Part shown: positions 48,066 to 59,332 of the stretch, piece after piece | Numbering within the stretch: the stretch's first letter is position 1 | Layout of the letters: each line of letters begins with the position of its first letter | Origin: Adiantum capillus-veneris | Taxonomy: Eukaryota > Streptophyta > Polypodiopsida > Polypodiales > Pteridaceae | DNA length: 64,000 nucleotides | NCBI GenBank assembly: GCA_014529385.2 | Contig: CM043942.1 | Location: forward strand, 20,243,491-20,307,490 | Reading direction: 5' to 3' | The notes under the pieces: model-generated | Databases searched by the model: none | What the model saw: only the letters and a program-made list of their open reading frames with translations | Told to the model about the DNA's origin: nothing | Position numbers and translations under genes: made by a program

Positions 48066-48329
48066 CTACACGTCCCTATATTGATTTAAATGCACATTAC
48101 ATGCAAAGCATGGCATTGCTGTTGCATCCACATCATCTTTCACACCCAGAACAATCCCCATGTCTCCATATTTCATATCATCTTGTGACACATATAGATG
48201 GATGTCACCTTTGTAGTTTGCATCTGTATCGTAGGTATCCACAAACCACTTCACTCCTTCTTCTTTTGTTAATTCAAAGGTCTTGTCAACCTTTATTCTT
48301 GGAGTAGTAGTTTTGGCGTGAGTGGACAT
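48066..48329 (-). CDS. small ORF, 87 aa, unknown
   Basis: ATG-started frame with protein-like composition: KVDKTFELTKEEGVKWF, DTDANYKGDIHLYVSQDD, YGDMGIVLGVKDD. It looks like part of a folded alpha/beta domain, but I cannot name it. It may be an exon fragment of a gene shared with 47172-47390; no clean splice pair was established. Confidence 0.4.
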   Translation of the reverse strand: MSTHAKTTTPRIKVDKTFELTKEEGVKWFVDTYDTDANYKGDIHLYVSQDDMKYGDMGIVLGVKDDVDATAMPCFACNVHLNQYRDV

Positions 48330-49650
48330 TCCAAGAACATGAGTGTGAAGACTTGTGCACGCTGCTCTGGTATACTTGGTACATTGGAAGCCTCCATTCC
48401 CGAAACAACCAAAAAGAACAATATTAGAACCTAAACAAGGAGTATATGTTTAAGTTAAATAGTACATTTTAAAAAAAAAACACTAGCATGTGTAGGCGAG
48501 GCTCGAACTTAAGTTTGAGCCAAAAGATGTTGTTTTGTACCCTTGCTAGCCACAAGGATGTCGCGAGAGTAGTCTTGCAAGTTAGTGCTACATTAAATTT
48601 GAGACTAAAAGTGAAGCTCTATGATTTTTCTAGCCAGAAGGATGTCATCAGGCTAGGCATGCACCCTAGTGCTACATTAGCATATGGAGAGGAAGCTCAA
48701 ACTTAATTTTGAGCCTAAAAGTGATTTTTTCTAGCCAGAAGGATGTCATGAGGCTAGGCATGCACCCTAGTACTACATTAGCATATGGAGAGGAAGCTCA
48801 AACTTAAGTTTGAGCCTAAAAGTTATTTTTTATTCCCTGATGCACTTGAGGCTCGAACTTAAGATTAAGCCTAAAGGTGATATTCTATGCCCTTGATAGC
48901 CACAAATATGTCATCAAGCTAGCTTTCCATGCTAGTGCTACACTCGAATATGCAAGTGGGGATCAAACTTAAGTTTGACCCTCTTGTCATTGGTAACCAG
49001 AAGGATACCATGAGGCTAGACTTAAGTTCAATCCTAAGTGTTTTTCTATGCTTGCATGAATCCTAAAAGGACTTAGTGAATCTAGATTTTCTTGATAGTA
49101 CTATACTAACATATCTAGGTGAGGCTCGAACTTAAGCTCGAGCCTCTTGCCTCTGATAGCCACAAGGATGTCCCTCGGATAGCCTTATACCCTAGTGCTA
49201 CAATACCATATGCAAATAAGGCTAGCCACAAGGATGTCATGAGCCAAGCCTTGCATCCTAGTGCTAAAGAATATGCACTTGAGGCTCGAACTTAAGATCG
49301 AGCCTAAAGGTGTTCTTCTATGCCCTTGGTAGCAACAAGCCCTACATGCGGGTTCTACTCTAGTATATGCAAGTGAGGATCGAAACTTAAGTTTGAGCCT
49401 ACTGGCATTGGTAGCCATACAAATGAGGCCAACCTTACACCCTAGTGCTAAAGTAACATATATAGTTGAGTCTCAAACTTAAGTTCAAGGAAGACTTGCT
49501 ATATTAGCATATGTAGGCAAGGTTCGAACTTAAGCTCAAGCCTCTTTCCCTAAGTAGCCACAAGCATGTCATTAAGCCAGACTTGCTACAATAGCATATG
49601 TAGGCAAGGTTCAAACTTAAGTTTGAGCCTCTTTCCCTAAGTAGACACAA

Positions 49651-49740
49651 GGATGTCATTAACACTAGAATGGTAACAGGACACTTTTATGTCCCTGGAC
49701 ACTTTTGTGTCCTGTTACCATTCTAGTGTTAATGACATCC
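49651..49740. repeat. inverted duplication of TIR element end plus flanking target
   Basis: The arm GGATGTCATTAACACTAGAA (34 bases in all, 49651-49684) is perfectly repeated in inverse at 49707-49740. It contains 12 bases of flanking array sequence, including the TTAA, as well as the element's end. Confidence 0.85.
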
Positions 49741-51028
49741 CTGTTAAGTGACCATTTTGCTTGAATTATTTGAAGAGTATGAAAAATAATTTTTAGGTGC
49801 TATATATCCACAAAGTTGCCTTATGAGATAAAAAAAACTTATCTTTTTTTTTGAGTATCGATTTCACCATTAACCTTACTCTTGCACAACATTTTAAAAC
49901 CTAAACTGTGTGAAAAAACGGGTCCTGTTTTTGGCTTTTTTCAATTTTTGGCCACTATACCACTCTAAACTTCATGTTTGTGAGGTTTAGATGGCTAGAG
50001 GTTAGGCCTTCATAGTTATGAACATGTTTTGATGCTTGTAGGGAGAGCTAAGTGTTAAAATTGAAAGTTATGACCAATTTACAAGAATTGCATAATCCTG
50101 TTTTTTGGCCAAAATTAGCACTTTTATGAATTTTTTGGTGGCTTTCTTGATATCCAAATTCAATTTTGATTGTGTAAGTGTAATGTATAACATAAAGCTA
50201 ATCTTCCTTGAGTTTTGGGGGACCTAATATGCTATATAGCATAATATAGGATGATGGTTGAGTTTTCTGATTGCTGAAGAATACGATACATTTTAGAGTA
50301 GCAAGTATAACTTTCTCAATATTTCTAGTTTCTTAGGCCAATTGTGTGTATTTTGTAGGTAGTAACCATATCTAATCATAGACTACAAACTTGGCTAGAT
50401 ATTGAGTAGTTTCTATGGGTTTCTAGAGGTCATAATGCTAAACCCAATTTTTTCATGTTTGCTGTATTTAGCACTTTATCATTGCCCCCAAGGTTCCAAT
50501 TGTAAGAGATCCATTATCCTTTTGACATGCTCCATGGCTCCTTTTGAATCCAGAGGCCCAAAGGGAACTAAGAAAACATGTATATAGTATTTGTATTGAG
50601 CGTGACTATAGAAACTTTGATGATAGGTCCGCAGAATGGAAAAAATGCAACTTTTTTGTACCTATTTTTTTTGCCCAAAAAAAAATTAGTGAGGTAAAAG
50701 CAACCATATGTTTTGGTCACCAACCCATTGAAGTTAACGGGGCATTTTATCTCATGTCCTACAGAAATCTTCACTCTTATTTATATGCAATCAACCGTAA
50801 GAAATTGCTGTTTTGGGCAAAATGCACTCGTCCATCAACTTTGGAGGCTTGTAGTGACCAAGGGATGAGAAAAATTACAAGTTTCTCATTTTTTCCATAT
50901 GTAGCAGTTATTGAACTATAAGCTCATGAAAGGATTTTTCAAAATGAGTGGATCTACTATGGTTTTGGAATTTTTTCCCAAAACCCTGAAAGGACACTTT
51001 TATGTCCTGTTAGGTTACCATTCTAGTG
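49663..51028. mobile_element. non-autonomous TIR element, copy 2 (CACTAG ends, TTAA duplications)
   Basis: Starts CACTAGAATGGTAAC and ends with its complement; TTAA lies on each side (49659-49662 and 51029-51032). Neighbouring array units show the empty site as GTCATTAAGTTAGACT with a single TTAA, so the duplication is supported internally. The interior matches copy 1 (2895-4158) except for the end rearrangement. No transposase is seen. TTAA duplication is typical of piggyBac, but a CACTA start is not, so the superfamily is open. Confidence 0.8.
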
Positions 51029-52510
51029 TTAAGTTAGACTTGCTATACTAGCATAAGTAGGCAAGGTTCAAACTTAAGTTTGAGCCTCTTTCCCTAAGTA
51101 GCCACAAGGATGTCATTAAGCTAGCCTACAATATCATATGTAGGCAAGGTTCGAACTTAAATTTGAGCCGCTTTCCCTAAGTATCCACAAGAATGTCATT
51201 AAGTTAGACTCGATATACTAGCATATGTAGGCGAGATTCGAACTTAAGTTCGAGCCTCTTTTCCTAAGTAGCCACAAGGATATCCCTCGGCTAGCCTTAC
51301 ACACTGGTGCTACAATATCATACGCAATTGAGGCTTAAACTTAAGTTTGAACCTAAAGGTGTTGTTCTGTTCCCTTGGTATCCACAAGGATGTCATGAAG
51401 CTAGACTTTCATGCTAGTGCTATACTAGCATATGTAGGCAAGGCTCAAACTTAAGTTCGAGCCTCTTGCCCTTAGTAGACACAAGGATGTCATGAGGAAA
51501 GCCTTGCATCCTAGTGCTACACTAGCATATGAAAATGAGGCTTGAACTTAAGATGCTATTCTATACCCATGGTAACCACAAGGATGGTATTAGGCTTGCA
51601 TTCTAGTGCTACACTAGCCTATGCAAGTGAGGATCAAGCTTAAGTTCGAGCCTCTTGAAATTAGTATCTCTAAAGGATGAGTCTAGACTTACTCCCTAGT
51701 GCTACAATAGCTTATACAGTTGAGGCTCGAACTTAATCTCGAGCCTCAAAGTGTTTTTCTTTTGCTTTGGCATCCACATGGATGTCATGAAGCTATACAT
51801 GCATCACAGTGCTATACCGACATTTGTATGCAAGGTCTATACTTAAGTGCAAGCTTTTTCCCATTGTTTTCCACAAGGATTATATTCTATGACCTCAGTA
51901 GCTATAAGGATTTCACGAGGCTAACCTTTCACTCTTGCGCTATAGTATGAAATACTCAAAATTTAGCTTAAGCCTAAAGATATTTTTCCATGTCCTTGAT
52001 AGCCACAAGGATGTCATGAGGCTGTGCCCTTGCATTGTAGGTCTACACTGCAAGCACGGCTCTTTCCATTGGTAGCTACAAGGATGTTAGGAGGAAAGCC
52101 TTGCATCCTAGTTCTAAAGAATATGCACTTGAGGCTTGAACTTAAGATCGAGCCTAAAGGTGTTCTTCTATGCCCTTGGTAGCAACAATCCCTACATGAT
52201 GGTGCTACTCTAGTATATGCAAGTGCGGATCGAACTTAAGTTTTGAACTTAAGTTTGAGCCTACTGACATTGGTAGCCGCACAGATGTCCTGAGGCTAAC
52301 CTTACACCCTAGTGCTAAAGTAACATATACAGTTGAGGCTCAAACTTATGTTCAAGGTAGACTTGCTATATTAGCATATGTAGGCAAGGTTCGAACTTAA
52401 GCTCGAGCCTCTTTCCCTAAGTAGCCACAAGGATTTCATTAGGCCAAACTTGCTACAATAGCATATGTAGGCGAGGTTTTAACTTAAATTTGAGCCGCTT
52501 TCCCTAGAGC

Positions 52511-53218
52511 TATTATGCTCTGGCCCTTGTTAAGTCTCAAGCACTTGCATGAGGCAACACTATCATGCTACAATATCCACAATAAGCTCATGAGGCTACA
52601 CTAGAGTGGAATATGCTAGTGCTTTGAGAGCATTAGAAGGTGAGGTTTAAGCTACATCAGTTTATTGTTCTAGTTTCTCAACAAGGAAACAAGGCACCAA
52701 AAACAAGCTAAATATCAAAAGCAAAGAATCTATGTCAAGTGGAAATGCCACACTCAGTACCCAAGCATGTAAGTGTTGTTATCTATCTTTTCTTTAAGTA
52801 GATTAATTACTTAATTACAATTTTAAAAAGAAGTTAATTAGAGTACTTATTGATTAAGTACTCTAATTAGAGAATAGCCACTTACTTTCAATTTATAGAG
52901 CGTGATTTTATACGTAGTTGTAGTTTGATTAACTTAATGATAGAGTTTAAAAGGTGTATCAAGGAGGCGGTAGCAAACAATAATGAGTATATGTAGTCAT
53001 TAGAAGTAGATTAAATAGAGATTAGAAACTAATAGAATGAGATTGAAGACTGAATTTTGAGATGCATTCAGAATTGAAAAAGGACAATAGATTAGAGAAG
53101 AGGAAAATATTAATATATGAGAGGAGAGTAGAAGTTTAAGACCTGTGAATGTAATCTTAGAAGACAAGTTACAACGGTTAGTAGAATGTAATTTTGATTG
53201 ATGCACGTTTAGGAGAGA
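52511..53218. other. non-coding stretch, no gene seen
   Basis: AT-rich sequence after tandem array A, with only short frames and a TTAATTA-rich patch near 52800-52870. Confidence 0.5.
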
Positions 53219-53395
53219 TTAAGAGGAAGGGAGGGAGTGATTAATAGGAGTCAAGGGACATTACACAGAGAGATTATAAGAGAGTAGGGAGTGATTAAGA
53301 GGAGGAAAGGGATATTACACAGAGAGATTAGAAGCGATTAGGGAGTGATTAAGAGGAGCTAAGGGTAATTACACAAAAAGATTAGAAGAAGATAT
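53219..53395. repeat. about 60-bp minisatellite, three units
   Basis: Three diverged units share GGGAGTGATTAAGAGGAG, TTACACAGAGAGATTA and the like. The last one runs into a CA/GA microsatellite. Confidence 0.7.
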
Positions 53396-53409
53396 CACAC
53401 ACACACACA

Positions 53410-53470
<61 letters not shown>

Positions 53471-53566
53471 AAGAGGTGCACCTGGATAAGACTTTCAAAT
53501 TTGAAATTCAATTTTCAAATCTGGACTCCACTGCTATATCAAATCTTCACCTGCAATCAAAAAGAG

Positions 53567-53640
<74 letters not shown>
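53396..53640. repeat. paired (CA)n(GA)n microsatellites
   Basis: (CA)n then (GA)n at about 53396-53468, and a second similar compound run at about 53568-53640. Between them lies ordinary sequence. Confidence 0.85.
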
Positions 53641-54664
53641 TTAATGTAGACTGTTTTGGGACTGCTAATAGATACATAAAGGAGAGGGAGATGGGAAAGT
53701 AAAGAACCATACCTGTCACGTTGTCGTCGGTTTTTTCACTGTCTGCAAAAAAATCCAAACCCTATTTAATGTAGAAGAGAGAGAGAGGGAGGGAGAGAGA
53801 GAGAGAGATAATTAATTTAGAGGTGTGGAAAAGAGCATTGTGGGGCCAGGAGAAGATGTGCAGATGGCAAGGGGATGCGGGAGTAAAGAATCTCACCTAT
53901 CGCGCCATCGTCGAATTCGTCACCGTCTGTAGAAAAATCCAAACCTATTATAATATAAAAGGTTTCAAAAGCATTAAAAAGTCCTTAATAGCTTTTCCCA
54001 CCAACCCTACCAAGGTTAGATTAGCAAACTTACATGTGTGGACCAAAACTAATGGTTTTCATGATGGTTAAAAGAAGTGAAAAAAAAACACTTTTCACGA
54101 AAATCAGCATAACTTTCACATACGGAGTTCGATTGCAAAACGTTTTTTATGAGCCTGTAGCTTGAGAGCGGCTCTATGCTTTTGTGAACAAATCCTGTTC
54201 AGGAAACCTATCATTATTCAAAAAAACGACGTTTAAGAGGTCAAAAAATTCGACGAAGTTAGGGGTGTCTAGAACTAGTTTTTTGAGAGTTCTGGGAAAA
54301 TAATACTCACAAGTTGGACATAGTTTTGACGTCCCTTGGCTAAAACCTCTTAGGATCAATGAGTGAGGGACCCACCTCCACCAACCCTCTTGCTTAACCA
54401 ATTTTGTGGCACCTTTTTGCATGTAAAATTGTCTTGCTACAACACGTAAAACAACAGGACTATAATCACCAAGACTCGATTTACACAATAACAACTGAGA
54501 AAAAAACCTCATTGTATTTTGAATGTCCATCAAAGCTCAATTGTCATAGCATAATCTCCAAGGCCTCCCCTTCTTGTAAGCTCCGACTCTTTTGATAGGT
54601 TATTCAAGGAAACTTAGGTTTGATGTAAAGCTTATCATTACCTTGGCTCCACCTTATAACTCTT
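53641..54664. other. non-coding stretch, no gene seen
   Basis: Contains GA-rich patches near 53776-53808 and short frames without recognisable motifs. The short phrases GTCGTCGGTTTTTTCACTGTC and CGTCGAATTCGTCACCGTCT (about 53724 and 53908), shown here as landmarks, suggest an old local duplication. Confidence 0.4.
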
Positions 54665-55485
54665 TAAATGTATAATGTAGCTCAAACTTCAATTTGAATC
54701 TCCTTCCAAATTCAAGGCTACTTCAACATAGCTTGGGTTTTTTCTCACACCTCTTGTTGCTCGTAGATTTCTAACACTTGAACGTGCATCTATGCTCAAA
54801 CTTGAGTTTGGGCCTTCTACCAAATTCCATGGGTGACTCGATGTAATTTGGGCTCCATCTTGCAACTGACAAGTATAGATTTCTAACACTTGGATGTACA
54901 TTTAGGCTCAAACTTGAGATCGAGCCACCTACAAAATTCCATGCTTGCCTCTATGAAACTTTGGCTTTGTGAAACTCTGTTTAGCTAGGTATTTATAGCA
55001 CTTAGATGTACATCTAGGATCAAACATGAGCTTGAGCCTCCTACTCTCCTCCGCGGGTTGACTCAATATAGCTTGAGATCCAACTTGCAACTATTTTAAG
55101 CTATAGATTTCTAGCACTTAGACCTACATTTAGGCTCCATCTATGCTATGTCATTGTAACTTAGGCACCATCTTGGACTTATTTTCAGATTTAGATTTCT
55201 AGCACTTAGATGTACATTTAGGCTCAAACTTGAGCTCGAGCCTCCTACCATTCCCAATGGGTTGATTCAATATAGCTCGAGATCCATCTTGTAACTCTTG
55301 TGAGCTATATGTTTCTAGCACTTGGATGTGCATAAAGGCTCCATCCTCCTATCGAATTCCATGGGTGTGCCTCTGCGTCCCTATCTTGCAACTCTTGTCA
55401 GCTTTAGATTTCTAGCACTTGGATGTATGTGCAAGCTCAAACTTGAGCTCGAGCCTCCTACCATCCTCCATGGATTGACTCAGTG
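54665..55485. repeat. tandem array B, related palindromic units
   Basis: About seven units of roughly 115-210 bases carry GGCTCAAACTTGAGCTCGAG and share GATTTCTAGCACTTGGATGT. The palindromic core resembles that of array A, but the rest of the unit differs. No coding frame is present. Confidence 0.75.
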
Positions 55486-56165
55486 TAGATTTTCTTAATT
55501 GAATGGGATGCAAGATTTTGCGAAAATTGTAAGTGTATCTTGGGAATGCATTAAATTTTTAGTTCTATGTTTAGACATATAATTTTACTGATATCTCTTG
55601 ATTTTCTCAAAAATTCCAGGGTCCAAAACAAGGTGATTCGGTGTTTCATGTTGATGGTTCCACAAGGAAAGCTCGTGGGGTTATTCATTCCACTGATGCA
55701 TCTCAGCGTTGTGGTTTTGAATTGATTTGCACAACATGTGTGGCGATATATGTACTAGAAAGTTTTGATGACACCTTCTTGATTCCATTCTTCACAATGG
55801 ATGCAAGAACCATGTCTCAAGTAGTTGGAAGCATCATCAAATGGCCATTGCATAATATTGTTATGGACAGAGGAAAATCTCACACAATAGATGACGATTT
55901 TCTTGTTGGTTACGAAGATGGCTTGATAGATAGAGCGAGTCGGAAAGAGAAAAGAGTCATCCTTTGGGCTGACAATAGATCTACAAAACTTGGTAATGGA
56001 GTGGTATTGCTAGTCCACCCATATGAGGCTATAAATTGTACTGAACTAGGTGAGAGTAGCTTGGGTGTCATTGTGGAAGGGTCGATGCATCCACATCAAA
56101 GTGATATTTCAAGTTTGAATTTGGTAAGCTGGCCTATTAGGCAGCTCACATTTGAGAATGGTGAG

Positions 56166-56577
56166 TATAAAGAAAGAGGATGCAAGAGAGCTACACAAGA
56201 CAAGCACAAAGCACACAGAGATGGAAAGCTTCTTCTTCTTCTCACAGAAAAGAGAGTACAAAGAAAGAGGATGCAAGAGAGCTACATAAGACAAGCACAA
56301 AGCACACAGAGATGGAAAGCTTCTTCTTCTTCTCACAGAAAAGAGAGTACAAAATGACTAAGTGCTAAAACTGAAAAATAGCACATATGTACATGCGGTC
56401 ACTAAGTGTGAACTTGCTAGAAGCATACTAGGTTGGCACTATAAGTGTAGTCCAGCTGTAGAATCACTGGCAGAGATCCTCCGTGTCGGTCACCTAACGC
56501 GCCAATGAGTAAATTCCGTAAGCGGCCAAGACCCATAGTGGATGCCAGCTCAAGATGTAGAGGTCGACATCTCAACA
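56166..56577 (-). repeat. 3' LTR of copia C with internal 91-bp duplication
   Basis: 412 bases against 321 in the partner. The extra 91 bases are a tandem copy of the block beginning AAAGAAAGAGGATGCAAGAG (56169 and again near 56260). The duplication is absent from the 5' LTR, so it arose after insertion. Confidence 0.9.
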
Positions 56578-57890
56578 ATCCCCCTCGAGCTCTGCATGTC
56601 GTAGAGTCCAAGCATAGTCCAGAAACGTCGAAGCTTCTCAGCTCCGAGGGCCTTGGTAAAGATATCCGCTATCTGCTCCTCTATGCTACGTAGACCAAGT
56701 CGATGTAGCCCGCCAACACTCGCTCTTGAACGTAGTGGTAATGGACCTCTATGTGCTTGGTCCTGGCATGGAACACTAGGTTCCTAGCCAGCTGCATGCT
56801 GCTAAGGTTGTCACAATGGATGACAATCTGCTGGTCCACCTGCACTCCCAAGTCCTCAAGTAATGTGCGTAGCCAAGCTACCTCGCACGCTGCAACTGCT
56901 GCACCTCTTTACTCGGCCTCTGTGCTCGATAAAGCAACCGTAGACTGCTTTTTGCTGCTCCAAGTAACAACAACACTCCCAAAAGAGAACATGAAGCCAC
57001 TCGTAGATCTCTTATCAACAATGCTACCTGCCCAATCTGCGTTTGTATACCCATACAATGCTAATGGCGCATCTGCTGCATAGAACAATGCGTAGTCAAG
57101 AGTCCCTTGCACATACCAAAGTGTGCATCATACTCCATCCAAATGTGGCTTCCTCGGAAGCTGCATGAACTGACTCTCCAAGCCTACTATGTAGCTCAAG
57201 TCTAGCCTCGTGATAGTCAAGTAGATTAGACTATCCACAATCTTCCTGTACATCTTGACATCCTCAACAACATCACCCTTCTCTGCACTCAACTTTGCAT
57301 TCACATCCAAGGGAATAGAAATTGGCTTACAATCAGTCATACCATACTTTGACTACATGTCCAAAGCATACTGTCTCTGTGACACCCTCTGAAGTCCTGA
57401 TCACCTCAATGCCAAGAAAGTAGCGCAACTCACCCAAATCTTTCATTTCAAACTCCTGTTTGAGAAGACCCTTCACATGGTCAATCTCCATAGCATTGCC
57501 ACCCAGAATAATAAGGTCATCTACATATATGGTAATGACCACAATCCCCACATCACTCTCACGTACATAGATTGAATGATCAACATGAGCTCTCCTAAAC
57601 CCAATACTGACAAGATACTTGGCAATCCTGTCATACCATGCTCTGAAGCCCTGCTTCAAACCATAGAAAGCTTTCAGAAGCCTGCATACATAATCTGGGT
57701 AACCTGGATCCACATAACCAGGTGGTTGATCCATATACACGTCCTCTTGTAACTCACCATTCAAGAAGGCATTCTTTACATCCATTTGATGCATAATCCA
57801 TCCTCTAGATGCAGCCACTGCTATGACAGCTCTCACAGTCGTCATCTTTGCCACTGGAGCAAAGGTCTCCTCATAGTCTATGCCATACGT
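56578..57890 (-). pseudogene. copia C reverse transcriptase and RNase H
   Basis: RT landmarks: MDVKNAFLNGELQEDVYM, KAFYGLKQGFRAWYD, ITIYVDDLIILGGNA and KDLGELRYFLGIEV. RNase H follows in other frames: GYTNADWAGS, STSGFMFSFG, WSSKKQSTVALSSTEAE, IVIHCDNLSSMQLA and HARTKHIEVHYHYV. One frameshift near 57340 and a stop near 56905 break the frame. The catalytic YVDD is kept. Confidence 0.88.
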
Positions 57891-59332
57891 CTATGCATAA
57901 CCCTTTGCGATCAGCCTTGCCTTCTGACACTCAATGTTACCATTAGCCTTATGCTTGGTTTTATACACCCATTAATTATAGCCAATAGATTTCTTTCCAC
58001 TTGGCAATGGCACCAACTCCCATGTGTCGTTTGCTTCGAATGCAGCCATCTCTTCATTCATTGCATCATCCCAATGCACATTGCCAACTGCATCCTCAAA
58101 ACATGTGGGCTCCACATCCTGTATCACCTTAGCCATGTAGGCTTGGTGATGCACTAGATACCCATCATAAGTCAATTTTTGAACTAGGTGTCCTAACAGC
58201 CGGAATTCCAAATTCCTCATCAAGACTTTGTTCATAACCATCTAAATCCATGTCTACATGTGAAAAACCTGATGATGCATCAGCCATAAAGGAAGGTTCA
58301 TCAACCTTTTCCTTTCCTTTTCGTGATACATTCCCTGTACCTGCTAGAGGAGTAACCTGCGTACACAGTCTACCATTTCAGGGCTTCTCAACTGAGCCAG
58401 GAGAAGAGGACTCTTGTGTTCCACTCAAAACCTGTGACTGTGGCCTCACATTTTGTACAACCACATCATCTTTTACATCAGCCCCAATAGTGCCATGTGC
58501 ATTACTGTACCAGCTGCTCATTTCATCAAAGACTACATCTCTGCTCACTCGTAATTCTCGTGTAGTAGGATTGTAGCACCTATATCCCTTTTGTTCAAGG
58601 GAATATCCCACAAGAATACATTTCTCTGCTTTAGGGTCCAATTTCCTACGCAACTCATCTGGTACATGCATGTAAGCTATGCAGCCAAACACTTTCAAGT
58701 GTGCCAAATCAGTCTTTGTACCTGTAAACTTTTCCTCACTTGTTACATCATGCACCGCAGCTGTCTGTAGTTGTCCTGTTCATAATGTACACAGCTGTAT
58801 TTACAACTTCAGCCCAATAATGATGAGGAATGTTCTTCTCATTCATCAATGCACGTGCAACCTCTGCAATGTGCCTGTTTTTCCTTTCTGTTGTGGAGTA
58901 TATCTGCATGTAAACTGCCTGCATACCATGCATTCGTAGCAAATCTAAAAAATCGTTGGAGAAGTACTCTCCCCCTCCATCTGACCTCAATGTCTTGATT
59001 TGCATATCTGTCTCCTTCTCAATCATGACTTTGAAGTCCCTAAAGTGACCAAACACTTCACTTTTGTTACGCATGAAGTAGACCCATACTTTCCTTGTAT
59101 GGTCATCAATGAAAGAGACATAATACCTGCAACCATGTATACTTGCAGTATCGGTTGGATCCCAAACATCTGTGTGCACCACCTCAAGTGGCTTTTTACA
59201 TACATTGCACTCATGTGGAAATGAGCCCTTTGACTTTTTTCCAAACTGGCATGCTGCACACACTTTATGCATACCATCCACCTTGAATTTGGGCAAACCT
59301 TTTACAATCTGTTTTGATTGCATGCTGCACAA
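57891..59332 (-). pseudogene. copia C integrase and N-terminal RT linker
   Basis: The frame carries the pre-integrase zinc part (CAACQFGKKSKGSF), the integrase core (VVHTDVWDPTDTAS, YVSFIDDHTRKVWVYF, TLRSDGGGEYFSNDF, EKNIPHHYWAEVV) and, after a shift near 58752, the typical DLAHLKVFGCIAYMHVP and RELRVSRDVVFDE. Damaged RT start motifs follow (FEANDTWELVPLPSGKKSIG). Several stops occur between 58380 and 57890. Confidence 0.85.

Larger units (their letters stand above)
48485..52510. repeat. tandem array A of palindrome-bearing units
   Basis: More than 25 diverged units, spaced roughly 50-120 bases apart, each carry a 22-base palindrome with half-site GGCTCGAACTT followed by its complement. Other unit phrases are GCCACAAGGATGTCATGAGG and CCTAGTGCTACA. 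The array is interrupted by TIR element copy 2. Unit order and length vary, so this is an old, degenerate satellite. No coding frame spans it. Confidence 0.85.
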
